15,859 nt of DNA from DATBDM01 sp034664425 (GTDB taxonomy: Bacteria; Actinomycetota; Thermoleophilia; Solirubrobacterales; Solirubrobacteraceae): the NCBI GenBank assembly GCA_034664425.1, contig JAXDHR010000176.1, positions 1-15,859 on the forward strand. The letters are read 5' to 3'. The translations under genes were made by a program, and so were the position numbers. Of the stretch, positions 1 to 8,651 are shown piece after piece (position 1 is the first letter of the stretch; each line of letters opens with the position of its first letter). The notes beneath the pieces were generated by a model. It was not told the origin of the DNA. It was given only the letters and a program-made list of their open reading frames with translations, and ran no database searches.

Positions 1-899
<899 letters not shown>

Positions 900-905
900 C
901 TACCC

Positions 906-1655
906 CTAGCGCGCGGTCCAGCCTAGGTCCATCGTCACGGGCGCTCCGGTGAAGGCGCGCCCGTTGGGCCCGGCGAGGAACGCCACCGTCGCGGCGACCT
1001 CCTCCGGCTCGATCAGGCGCTTGACCGCGTGCGGGGCGAGGATGACCTGCTCGAGCACCTCCTCCTCGCTCATGCCGTGTTGCGCCGCCTGGTCCGGAAG
1101 CTGCGCCTCGACCAGCGGCGTGCGCACGTAGCCCGGGCAGACCGCGGTCGCGGCGATCCCGTCCTCGGCGCCCTCGAGCGCGAGCGTGCGCACGAGCCCC
1201 AGCACGCCGTGCTTGGCGGCGACGTAGGCGGCCTTGTAGGGCGAGGCGGCGAGCGCGTGCGCGGAGGCGATCGCGATGAAGCGGCCATCGCCAGAGTCGC
1301 ACAGCGCCGGCCACGCCGCCTTGGCGAGCAGGAACGGGCTCGTGAGCAGCAGCGCGAGCATCGCATCCCAGCGGTCCTCCGGGAAGTCGGCGACCGGCGC
1401 GACGTGCTGGAAGCCCGCGTTGGGCACGACGATGTCGAGGCGGCCGAAGCGCTCGAGCGCCGCCGCGACCGCGGCGGCGTTGCCCTCGCGGGTGGTCAGG
1501 TCGGCCTCGAACGGCGTGCCCGGACCGTCGTCGGGCGGCGTCAGGTCGACCGCGAGGACGTCCGCGCCGTCCGCTTGCAGCCGCTCGGTGATCGCGCGGC
1601 CGATGCCGCTGCCGGCGCCCGTGACCAGCGCCGCCCTACCTTCCAGCTCCGCCAT
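906..1655 (-). CDS. 3-hydroxybutyrate dehydrogenase (short-chain dehydrogenase/reductase)
   Basis: A 249-residue classical SDR that should interconvert 3-hydroxybutyrate and acetoacetate with NAD(H) in the cytoplasm. The Rossmann motif TGAGSGIG is at residues 12-19, NAG at 79-81, and the catalytic Ser131, Tyr144 and Lys148 are present. Assignment to 3-hydroxybutyrate dehydrogenase rather than a generic SDR rests on the substrate-binding residues known from the Pseudomonas fragi enzyme: Gln83, His133, Lys141 and Gln185 are all present at a constant offset of 11, and the CPGYVRTPLVEAQ stretch is typical. Oddly, the fourth catalytic-tetrad residue, normally Asn, aligns with Leu103. The ATG at 1655-1653 follows a modest AAGGG on the minus strand. 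The gene is convergent with acsA and divergent from the acyl-CoA synthetase at 1722, so the three probably share a role in short-chain acid use. Confidence 0.9.
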   Translation of the reverse strand: MAELEGRAALVTGAGSGIGRAITERLQADGADVLAVDLTPPDDGPGTPFEADLTTREGNAAAVAAALERFGRLDIVVPNAGFQHVAPVADFPEDRWDAMLALLLTSPFLLAKAAWPALCDSGDGRFIAIASAHALAASPYKAAYVAAKHGVLGLVRTLALEGAEDGIAATAVCPGYVRTPLVEAQLPDQAAQHGMSEEEVLEQVILAPHAVKRLIEPEEVAATVAFLAGPNGRAFTGAPVTMDLGWTAR

Positions 1656-1721
1656 GGGACCCTTATGCCCCGATCACGGCGTAGGATCTCGCGCGGCGTC
1701 AGCGAGGAGAGGAGCCCGGAC
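1656..1721. promoter_or_regulatory. Divergent intergenic region with presumed promoters; strong ribosome binding site for the acyl-CoA synthetase
   Basis: This 66-bp gap separates two divergently transcribed genes, so by position it should hold promoters for both. I cannot identify convincing -35/-10 boxes; TAGGAT at 1682-1687 is a possible -10 for the plus strand but has no clear partner. The purine run GAGGAGAGGAG at 1704-1714 ends 7 bases before the ATG at 1722 and is a strong Shine-Dalgarno site that fixes that start. The shared region makes coordinated control of the two genes plausible, but no clear operator palindrome is visible. Confidence 0.45.
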
Positions 1722-3290
1722 ATGGCCCAGGCGCAGATGCGGTCCTACGACGAGGTCGTCGCCGCGCACGAGTGGCGCGTTCCCGAGCGCTACAACATCG
1801 CGCAGGACGTGTGCGACAAGCATCCGCCCGACAAGCTGGCGATGATCCACGAGGACTTCGCGGGCACCGTGCGCGAGGTCCGCTGGGGCGAGTTGCAGGA
1901 GCTCTCGGACCGCTTCGCCAACGTGCTGCGCGCGCACGGCGTCGAGAAGGGCGACCGCGTCGCGATGCTGCTGCCGCCGACGCCCGAGACCGCCGCGGCC
2001 TTCTTCGGCACGTTCAAGTGCGGCGCGATCCTGCTGTCGATGTCGGTCCTCTACGGCGACGACGGGATCCGCCACCGGGTGACCGATTCCCAGCCGCGCG
2101 TGCTCGTCACCAACGAGGCCAACGTGGGCCGCGTCGACCCGTCGCTGGTCGAGCACGTGCTGGTGCTCGACGACGCGCTGCTCGCCTCGGGCGACACGGA
2201 CTTCACGCCGGAGGACACGCTCGCCGAGGATCCGGCGCAGCTGTACTACTCCTCGGGGACGACCGGCCTGGCGAAGGGGATCGTCCACGCCCACCGCTAC
2301 CTGCTCGCGCACGAGGAGTTCGAGTACTGCCACGAGGTCCAGGACGGCGAGCGCTTCCACGGGATGGGCGAGTGGGCGTGGGCGGCCGGCATCGCCCCGC
2401 TGCTCGGGCCGTGGCGCTACGGCGCGGTCCAGCTCGTCTACCAGCGCGAGGGCGGCTTTGACCCGCACAAGCAGCTCGACTTCCTGTCGCGCCACGAGGC
2501 CAGCAACGTGTTCACCACCCCGACCGCGATGCGTTCGATGATGAGCATCGAGCGCGCGGGCACGCGCTACCCGCAGCGGTTCCGCCGGGTCTGCTCCGCC
2601 GGCGAGCCGCTCAACCCGGAGGCGATCCGCTGGTTCCGCGAGCAGTACGGGCTCACCGTGCTCGACTACTACGGGCTGACCGAGTCCTACCCGCTCGTCG
2701 CCAACTTCCCGTGGATGGAGGTCCGTGAGGGCTCGATGGGGCGCCCGATGCCCGGCTGGGACGTGCAGATCCTCGACGAGGACGAGCACCCGCTGCCCGC
2801 GGGCGAGCGTGGCGAGATCTGCCTGCGGGCGCGCTCGAACCCGCATTACCCCCTCGGCTACTGGCGCAACGACGAGGCCGGGGCGGAGACGTTCGGCGGC
2901 GAATGGTTCCACACCAAGGACGCCGCGAGCGCGGACGCCGAGGGCTACTACTGGTACGAGGGCCGCGCGGACGACGTGATCATCGCCGCGGGCTACCGCA
3001 TCGGCCCCTTCGAGGTCGAGTCGGCGTGCCTCGAGCACCCCGCGGTCCGTGAGGCCGCCGCGGTCGCATCGCCCGACGAGCGCCGCGGCAACGTCGTCAA
3101 GGCCTTCATCGTCCTCGCCGAAGGGCACGCGCCGTCCGAGGACCTGGTCCGCGAGCTTCAAGGCTTCGTGCGCGAGCGGCTGTCGGCGTACGCCTACCCG
3201 CGCAAGATCGAGTTCGTGGCCGACCTCCCCAAGACCCTCACCGGGAAGATCCGCCGGATCGAGCTGCGGCAGGCCGAGCTGGGCAGGTAA
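1722..3290 (+). CDS. AMP-forming acyl-CoA synthetase, short/medium-chain (ACSM-like)
   Basis: A 522-residue member of the ANL adenylating superfamily, expected to turn a carboxylic acid, ATP and CoA into acyl-CoA via an acyl-AMP. The motifs occur in the proper order: P-loop SSGTTGLAKG at 177-186, YYGLTES at 316-322, the hinge GRADDVI at 414-420 followed by AAGYRIGPFEVE, and PKTLTGKIRR near the C-terminus with catalytic Lys509. The length, the GEWAWAAGIAPLLGPW region and the overall style resemble the medium-chain ACSM or benzoate-CoA ligase branch rather than long-chain FadD or acetyl-CoA synthetase. The exact acid cannot be read from sequence; butyrate, another short- or medium-chain acid, or acetoacetate would fit beside 3-hydroxybutyrate dehydrogenase. 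The start is supported by a strong GGAG-type ribosome site 7 bases upstream. The upstream extension of this open frame overlaps the antisense SDR gene and is not believed. Confidence 0.9.
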   Translation: MAQAQMRSYDEVVAAHEWRVPERYNIAQDVCDKHPPDKLAMIHEDFAGTVREVRWGELQELSDRFANVLRAHGVEKGDRVAMLLPPTPETAAAFFGTFKCGAILLSMSVLYGDDGIRHRVTDSQPRVLVTNEANVGRVDPSLVEHVLVLDDALLASGDTDFTPEDTLAEDPAQLYYSSGTTGLAKGIVHAHRYLLAHEEFEYCHEVQDGERFHGMGEWAWAAGIAPLLGPWRYGAVQLVYQREGGFDPHKQLDFLSRHEASNVFTTPTAMRSMMSIERAGTRYPQRFRRVCSAGEPLNPEAIRWFREQYGLTVLDYYGLTESYPLVANFPWMEVREGSMGRPMPGWDVQILDEDEHPLPAGERGEICLRARSNPHYPLGYWRNDEAGAETFGGEWFHTKDAASADAEGYYWYEGRADDVIIAAGYRIGPFEVESACLEHPAVREAAAVASPDERRGNVVKAFIVLAEGHAPSEDLVRELQGFVRERLSAYAYPRKIEFVADLPKTLTGKIRRIELRQAELGR

Positions 3291-3339
3291 CCCGCGTGAA
3301 ACCGCGGCACAGCGCCATGCGCGTGGCAGACTCCGTGCC

Positions 3340-5763
3340 GTGAGCTCGGCCCCATATCCGGCGCACGGCGGCCGCCGACGGTCGCGGTCGCGCTTGGGGC
3401 GCACGGTCAAGGAGGAGCCCTCGGGCCGGCTCGTGCCCGTCTGGGCGGCCAGGCTGATCGGGCTCGCCGCGCTGGGGTCGCTCGGCGCGCTCGAATGGCA
3501 GCGACAGCTCGCCGGCTTTGCGGCGGGCCGCGCGCTGCTGTGGGTCCTCGCCGCGCTCGCCGCCGGCGGCGCCGTCGTGGCGTGCGACCGGCTCGGCGGC
3601 GCGCGGCGCACGCTCGCCGTGCTCGCCGCCGCATTCGGCGGCCTGGTCCTCGCGACGCTGCTGTCCGGCGCGCCGGCCCGGCTCGTGCTGCCGATGCACT
3701 GGGGCGAGCTCGTCCGCACGGTGGTCGAGGGCGCGCGCGCCACGGGCACCGTGCGCCTGCCCTACGACGCGGTCGACCCCTCGCCGCGGATCGCGCTCGA
3801 GGTGCTCGGCGCGTGGCTGCTGCTGGCCGCCGCGCTGCTCGCGCTGTGGCCGCGCGCGCAGGCCGACGGCCGCGGCTTCCCGTTCCTCGCCCTGGCGCTG
3901 CTGCTCGTGCTCGTGGTCTCGCCGGTCGTCGCGCTCGCCGGGACCACCTCGGCCGTGCTCGGCGTCGTGCTCGCGGCGCTGTGCATGGTCTTCCTGTGGC
4001 TCGAGCGCGTCCCGCTGCGGCCGGGCCTCGGGCTCGCGGCGCTGATCGGCATCGCGCTCGCCGGCGCGCTGCCGCTCGCGGCGACCGCCGACCGCGGGGC
4101 GCCGTGGTTCGACTACAAAGCGTTCTCCGAGGCGCTCGGGCCCAACGACCCCGTCAACTTCCGCTGGAACCAGGCGTACGGCCCGGTCGACTGGCCGCGC
4201 GACGGCAACGAGGTCCTGCAGGTGAGATCGCCCAAGCCGCTGTACTGGAAGGCGCAGAACCTCGAGCGCTTCGACGGCCGCGAATGGGTCGCGCGCGCTC
4301 CCGGCGCGACGCCGCGCGAGACGACGGAGAGCGAGGTTCCCGAGGACTGGCGCAACCGGCCGGCGTGGACGAGCACGATCCAGGTCGAGATCCGCCGCAT
4401 GCGCTCGCCCGAGCTGATCGCGGCGGGGACCACGATGTCGGTGCGCGACGCTAGCCGCAGCGTCGTTCCGTCAGGGCGTCCCGGGACCTACAGCGTCCCT
4501 GGCGACCTGCGCCGCGGCGACTCCTACACGGCGACCGTGCACGTTCCCGAGCCGCCGCCCGCGGCCCTCACGGAGGCCACCTCCGGCGCGCGCGGCCAGC
4601 AGGCCGACGACCTCCTCGTCGACGTGCCGTTCGCGCGCGGGAAGTCGCTCAGCCTGCACAGCGTCGGGCGCGGCGGCCGCGGTCGCATTCACCGCGCCCT
4701 CGTGCACTTCCGTCCGTTCGGGGACGAGCGCGACGCGTACGCGGAGTACCCCAAGGCGAACACGTCCACCTTCGACGTGGCCAAGGTGATGCGCCGCTCG
4801 CTGTACGCGCGCAGCTACCGGCTGGCGATGCGCCTGCGGCGGCGTGCCAAGACGCCGCAGCAGTACGTGCTGGCCGTGAACCGCTACCTGCAGCAGGGCT
4901 TCACGTACTCCGAGCGCCCCACGCCGGTGCCGGCCGGGCGCGCCCCGCTCGACGGCTTCCTGTTCGACACCAAGGAGGGTTACTGCCAGCACTTCTCGGG
5001 CGCCATGGCGCTGCTGCTGCGGATGGGCGGCGTCCCGGCGCGCGTCGCGACCGGCTTCAGCCCGGGCGGCTACTCGAGCCGCTACAAGGCCTGGATCGTT
5101 CGCGATACGGACGCGCACGCCTGGGTCGAGGCGTGGTACGACAGCGCGGGCTGGGTGACCTACGACCCGACGCCCTCGGCGACGCCGGCGCGCTCGCAGA
5201 TCTTCGCGCTCGATGACCTCCAGCAGGTGCCCGCCGCCGGCCGCGCGGGAGCGGCGGCGGACGCGGGCGCGGGCGGCGCGCTCAGCGACGCCGCCCGCCG
5301 CGGGACGGGCGTGCGGGCCGACCTGCTGCACGATCCGCTGGCGGGCGCCACGACGCGCACGCCGGCCGGCGCGGCGGGCGACGGCACGCCGTGGTGGCAG
5401 TGGGCGGCCGGCGCCGTGGTCGCGCTCGCCCTCGCCGTCTGCGCCGCGCTCGCGCTGCTGGGCCGGCGCCGGCTGCGCGGGCTGACGGGCTCCGAACGCG
5501 CGCTGGCCGAGCTCGAGGCGGCGTTGCGCCGCGCCGGCCGCCCGCTGCCGACGGGTACGACGCTGCGCCAGCTCGAACGTGTTCTCGGCACCTCGCCGGA
5601 CGCGCTCGGGTACCTGCGCGCGCTCAGCGCCGCGCGCTACGGGCCGTCGCCCGCTCCGCCGACGCGCGCGCAGCGGCGCGGCCTGCGCCGCGCGCTCGCC
5701 TCCGGCCTGGGCGTCCGCGGGCTCGTGCGCGCGTGGTGGGCGCTGCCGCCGCGCGGGCGGTAG
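3340..5763 (+). CDS. Membrane-anchored transglutaminase-like protein (TgpA/DUF3488 type)
   Basis: About 807 residues. After a short basic N-terminus come six or seven hydrophobic helices (roughly residues 39-58, 65-82, 88-105, and more from 148 to 247), as in the DUF3488/TgpA N-terminal domain. A large extracytoplasmic region follows and contains a transglutaminase-like core (about 500-612) with a complete catalytic triad: Cys549 in EGYCQHFSG, His593 in DAHAWVE and Asp609 in YDPTPS. A further membrane helix at about 688-708 leads to a cytoplasmic DUF4129-like tail. Such proteins are thought to be cell-surface proteases or transglutaminases, but the substrate is unknown. Relatives usually sit with MoxR ATPase and DUF58 genes; none is adjacent here. 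The start is uncertain: GTG 3340 lacks a clear ribosome site, and GTG 3433 is an alternative. It follows the acyl-CoA synthetase by 49 bases and converges on the ThyX-like gene. Confidence 0.88.
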   Translation: MSSAPYPAHGGRRRSRSRLGRTVKEEPSGRLVPVWAARLIGLAALGSLGALEWQRQLAGFAAGRALLWVLAALAAGGAVVACDRLGGARRTLAVLAAAFGGLVLATLLSGAPARLVLPMHWGELVRTVVEGARATGTVRLPYDAVDPSPRIALEVLGAWLLLAAALLALWPRAQADGRGFPFLALALLLVLVVSPVVALAGTTSAVLGVVLAALCMVFLWLERVPLRPGLGLAALIGIALAGALPLAATADRGAPWFDYKAFSEALGPNDPVNFRWNQAYGPVDWPRDGNEVLQVRSPKPLYWKAQNLERFDGREWVARAPGATPRETTESEVPEDWRNRPAWTSTIQVEIRRMRSPELIAAGTTMSVRDASRSVVPSGRPGTYSVPGDLRRGDSYTATVHVPEPPPAALTEATSGARGQQADDLLVDVPFARGKSLSLHSVGRGGRGRIHRALVHFRPFGDERDAYAEYPKANTSTFDVAKVMRRSLYARSYRLAMRLRRRAKTPQQYVLAVNRYLQQGFTYSERPTPVPAGRAPLDGFLFDTKEGYCQHFSGAMALLLRMGGVPARVATGFSPGGYSSRYKAWIVRDTDAHAWVEAWYDSAGWVTYDPTPSATPARSQIFALDDLQQVPAAGRAGAAADAGAGGALSDAARRGTGVRADLLHDPLAGATTRTPAGAAGDGTPWWQWAAGAVVALALAVCAALALLGRRRLRGLTGSERALAELEAALRRAGRPLPTGTTLRQLERVLGTSPDALGYLRALSAARYGPSPAPPTRAQRRGLRRALASGLGVRGLVRAWWALPPRGR

Positions 5764-5786
5764 GCGTCCTCCCGGCGGCGCAGCGG

Positions 5787-7391
5787 CTATCGCGAGTACG
5801 CCGCGCGTCGGGCGTGGCTGCGCATCTCGGAGAGGATGCGCTCCAGGCGCGGCTCCGAGCTCGTGTCGACGTGGCGCATCGCCTCGGCGACCGCGGGATG
5901 GCGATCGGCGATCTGGGCGTGCATCTCGTGCGCGACCGCGCGGTAGCTCGGGTGGCCCTCGCGGCCGGAGCGCAGCTCGATCAGGTGCATCGCCTCGCGC
6001 GCGTCGAGGTCGAGCACGTAGCGGATCCGGTACCCGAGGCAGAGCGCGTACGGGGCGGCGTCGAGCAGGCCCTCCCCGGCGAGCCGCTCGTACTCAGCGC
6101 GCGAGCGCTCGAGCGCGGAGGCGTAGGAGTCGCCGCAGCCCGCGTCGACGACCTCCTCGGGGACCGCCGCACCGAGGTCCGGCGTGAGCGCCTGCCACTG
6201 AACCGTCAGCAGCCGGTGGCGCTGAAGATCGCGGAAGGCGCCGTAGTCCGACACGATCTCGAACCGGTAGCGCAGCGCCTCGAAGCCGCGGCCGGGCCGG
6301 TGGCGGCGGTTGCTGCGCTCGCCGACGAGGTCGCCGAGCAGCTGCGCGCGCTCGCCCGGGCCGAGCCGGCCGACCGCGGCGAGCGCGTCCTCCTCGGCGA
6401 CCGCGGCGCTCTCGAACAGCAGCGCGGCCAGCAGGCGGTCCTCGTCGCCGTCGACCTGCGTCAGCCGCACCGATGGGCCGTCGTCGTCGCCCGCCCCGCG
6501 CCGGCCGAGCCCGAGGTGGGCGACCCAGCGCTCGGTCGCCTCGCGGCGGCGTTCGAGGTAGCGGACCCATTCGCCGCCGCGGTCAGGGCGCTCCACGCGC
6601 GCCACGAAGCTCGGGGTCACGGCCTGCACGGCCTCGAGCAGCATCCCCCCGTACGCACGCGCCTCCGGCAGCGGGTGCGCGAACAGGTGCAGGATCAGCT
6701 GCTCGTACGCCTGGCCGCTGCCGTAGATCCCCATGTGCGACAGCGACGCGGCGGGCAGCAGGCCGCGCAGCAGGTCGAGCGCCTTCGCCTGCACCGCCCG
6801 CCGGCGCGCCGTCTCCGGCTCACCCTCCGTGCGGGGGAACGTCTCGTCGACCCATGCGCGCACGCGGGGAAGCGCCTCGGCATACGCGCCGAACAGGGCG
6901 TCCATGGCGTCGCCGTACTCGGGTCCGAGACGGTCGTCGCGGAAGTAGCGGTAGCCGCCGCCCGGCATCGGCGCGTCGTAGGCGATGTAGCGCGTCGACT
7001 GCTCGAGGTATGACGCGAGCCGCGGCCGCTGCAGGACCTTGGTGAGCACGTTCGAGACCCACTCGCAGGCCACGTGGACGCCACCGAGCTGGGCCACCGA
7101 GTCGTCCCCGTAGCCGACGAAGATGCGCTCGTAGAGCTCCGCCGCGCGGCGGCCCTCGTCGCCGTCCCAGGCCACCCGGCCGCCCTCGCCCGGCGCCGGT
7201 AGCGATCCCGCGAACTCGTCGAGGAACAGCCGCCGCAGCGTTCCCGGATAGCGCGAGTAGCGTGCGAACAGCGCACCCTTGACCGTCTCGGGCAGGTTGA
7301 CCAACCCGAAGACCGGCCCGTCGAGGTGGGTCACGTGCGGCGCGACGAGCGCACGCTCGTCGGGGTTGAGGTCGTCGCTCGGGTAGCGCAT
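5787..7391 (-). CDS. Tandem ThyX-like protein (FAD-dependent thymidylate synthase family, two diverged domains)
   Basis: A 534-residue protein, about twice the length of ordinary ThyX (220-250), which makes dTMP from dUMP with FAD and methylenetetrahydrofolate. Both halves look ThyX-derived. The N-half has GYGDDSVAQ (residues 93-101) where ThyX has GHxS, then RPRLASYLEQSTRY (122-135) matching RHRxxSxxxxSxRY except that the His is Pro. The C-half has FEIVSDYGAFRDLQRHRLL with an intact RHR at 391-393, but the Ser expected eight residues later is Ala401; the downstream ELRSGREGHPSYRAVAHEM resembles the ThyX C-terminal arm. As I recall, double-length 'alternative thymidylate synthase' proteins occur in other bacteria such as Deinococcus and Thermus relatives, but their activity is unclear to me. 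The gene lies 54 bases downstream of the Flp-like gene on the same strand. The ATG at 7391 lacks a strong ribosome site. Family placement is good; thymidylate synthase activity is not assured. Confidence 0.82.
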   Translation of the reverse strand: MRYPSDDLNPDERALVAPHVTHLDGPVFGLVNLPETVKGALFARYSRYPGTLRRLFLDEFAGSLPAPGEGGRVAWDGDEGRRAAELYERIFVGYGDDSVAQLGGVHVACEWVSNVLTKVLQRPRLASYLEQSTRYIAYDAPMPGGGYRYFRDDRLGPEYGDAMDALFGAYAEALPRVRAWVDETFPRTEGEPETARRRAVQAKALDLLRGLLPAASLSHMGIYGSGQAYEQLILHLFAHPLPEARAYGGMLLEAVQAVTPSFVARVERPDRGGEWVRYLERRREATERWVAHLGLGRRGAGDDDGPSVRLTQVDGDEDRLLAALLFESAAVAEEDALAAVGRLGPGERAQLLGDLVGERSNRRHRPGRGFEALRYRFEIVSDYGAFRDLQRHRLLTVQWQALTPDLGAAVPEEVVDAGCGDSYASALERSRAEYERLAGEGLLDAAPYALCLGYRIRYVLDLDAREAMHLIELRSGREGHPSYRAVAHEMHAQIADRHPAVAEAMRHVDTSSEPRLERILSEMRSHARRAAYSR

Positions 7392-7445
7392 GGCGGGCTC
7401 GCCAGCCTAATGCACGCAGCCGTCGTCTCCACGGGTCCCGGCCGG

Positions 7446-8624
7446 TCACGCAAGCTCCGGGAGGCAGTCGACACGGCGGCGCTCCGGCGAGCCCGCCATC
7501 CAGGCCCCGGCGTCGACGAGGCGCCGGCGCACGTCGAGCTCGGAGACGTCGAGACCGAGCGCGAGGCCGAGCTTGAGCGCGCCCGCCCAGTCGTGCGAGC
7601 GGTCCTCGACGGCGTAGACCGAGCGCTCGATCACGCCGGCCTGTGCCGTCCGCAGCAGGACGCCGCGCAGCTCGGAGGCGACGGTCGCCGGCCACGGCAT
7701 GCGCTGCGCGAGCAGGGGTTCGGCGATCGCGAGGTTGGCCGGGTCGCGCAGGTCGAGCCGGCCGACCGTCTCGACCACCTCGCCCGCCGCCGTGCCGGGT
7801 GTGGCCCGGCGGAAGCTCAGCTCGCGCAGTCCGTGCGCATCGCGCGTCACCCCGAGCAGCAGCGTCGCGCCCGCGCCGTCGGGGCCGCCCGACCCGGCGC
7901 GGGCCCCGGGCAACAGGGTGCCGAGCGGCGTCGAGGCATCGGCGCTCACGTGCACGTAGGTCGTGATCTCGCCGCGTCCGACGCGCACGCCGGCGCCCAT
8001 CGCACCCGACGCCTCCAGCGCGCTCAGCGACCCGCCGGGGATCGACACGCCGACCTGCAGCTCCGACCGCTCGCCCGCGTCGCCGAAGCGCCAGGTCGGC
8101 GCCAGCGGCGGATCGTCGCCGCGCCGGACCGCAGCGACGAGCACCGCCGCCGCGGCCGCCGAGGGCAGCTCCCACGCCTGCCCGCGCGCGAGCGACAGGT
8201 CGAACGTCGCCGCGGCGCCGATGGCGACCACCGGACCGAGGGCAAGCCCGATCCCGCCCGCCAACCCGACCGCGTCATCCTGCAGGCGCGTGACGAGGAC
8301 CGAGCCGTCGGAGCGCTGCGCGACCGTCCACGAGCCGCTGCGCCCGAGGCGCAGGGACAGGATCGTCACCGCGAGCCCGTGGCCCTGCACGGTCTCGCCG
8401 GTCAGGCATGGCGCGAGCCCCGCCGCCGCGGCGTCCGAGGCACGGCAGACGTCGCCGCCGGCGATGCAGATCCCGGTCCGCGCCGCCTGCACGACGGCGC
8501 GCGGGATCCCGGCGCCGCCGACGGCCGCCCCGGCGCCCGCAAGCACGACGGCGACGGCGGTGAGCAGCCCGACGTACTCGAGCGACGCCTGTCCACGGAT
8601 CGAGCCTGCGAAGGGGGGTGGCAC
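7446..8624 (-). CDS. Secreted/pilin-like protein with Flp/TadE-type N-terminus, function unknown
   Basis: A 392-residue protein whose body I do not recognise. Its N-terminus is a clear class III (Flp/TadE) prepilin signal: SIRG|QASLEYVGLL, with predicted cleavage after Gly11, Glu16 at +5 and Tyr17 at +6, followed by one hydrophobic helix (about 18-38). This implies processing by a TadV/CpaA-type prepilin peptidase and export with the body outside the membrane. The rest is rich in Gly, Ala, Val and Thr with short alternating patterns that suggest beta structure, for example the stretch around RSDGSVLVTRL. There are four cysteines (53, 60, 73, 387), which could form disulfides outside the cell. 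It begins 64 bases after nuoN on the same strand and precedes the ThyX-like gene. No catalytic motif was seen. The GTG start is forced by an upstream in-frame stop (8670-8672) and the position of the signal. Confidence 0.75.
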   Translation of the reverse strand: MPPPFAGSIRGQASLEYVGLLTAVAVVLAGAGAAVGGAGIPRAVVQAARTGICIAGGDVCRASDAAAAGLAPCLTGETVQGHGLAVTILSLRLGRSGSWTVAQRSDGSVLVTRLQDDAVGLAGGIGLALGPVVAIGAAATFDLSLARGQAWELPSAAAAAVLVAAVRRGDDPPLAPTWRFGDAGERSELQVGVSIPGGSLSALEASGAMGAGVRVGRGEITTYVHVSADASTPLGTLLPGARAGSGGPDGAGATLLLGVTRDAHGLRELSFRRATPGTAAGEVVETVGRLDLRDPANLAIAEPLLAQRMPWPATVASELRGVLLRTAQAGVIERSVYAVEDRSHDWAGALKLGLALGLDVSELDVRRRLVDAGAWMAGSPERRRVDCLPELA

Positions 8625-8651
8625 ACCTCCGATAGGGCGCGCCGCGCAGAA

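Noticed and set aside
3314..3327. Possible hairpin GCCATG/CGTGGC between the acyl-CoA synthetase and transglutaminase genes
   Set aside because: The loop would be only two bases and one pair is a wobble; too weak to call a terminator.
3409..3433. AAGGAGGA followed by GTG 3433 as the true start of the transglutaminase gene
   Set aside because: The spacing of 16 bases is too long, and the purine run simply encodes Lys-Glu-Glu in frame; kept only as an alternative start.
1674..3749. Very long open frame on the minus strand opposite the acyl-CoA synthetase and transglutaminase start
   Set aside because: Low-complexity Arg/Ala/Val-rich translation with no family resemblance; it mirrors well-supported plus-strand genes and is expected from extreme GC content.
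5764..5786. Bidirectional terminator between the convergent transglutaminase and ThyX-like genes
   Set aside because: Only 23 bases lie between the stops and no convincing inverted repeat is present.
5787..7391. Assigning gene symbol thyX
   Set aside because: Neither half carries the complete ThyX signature, so an ordinary thyX symbol would overstate what the sequence shows.
6820..8175. Minus-strand open frame overlapping the ThyX-like gene and the Flp-like gene in another frame
   Set aside because: Arg/Ala-rich shadow translation spanning the boundary between two supported genes; no homology recognised.
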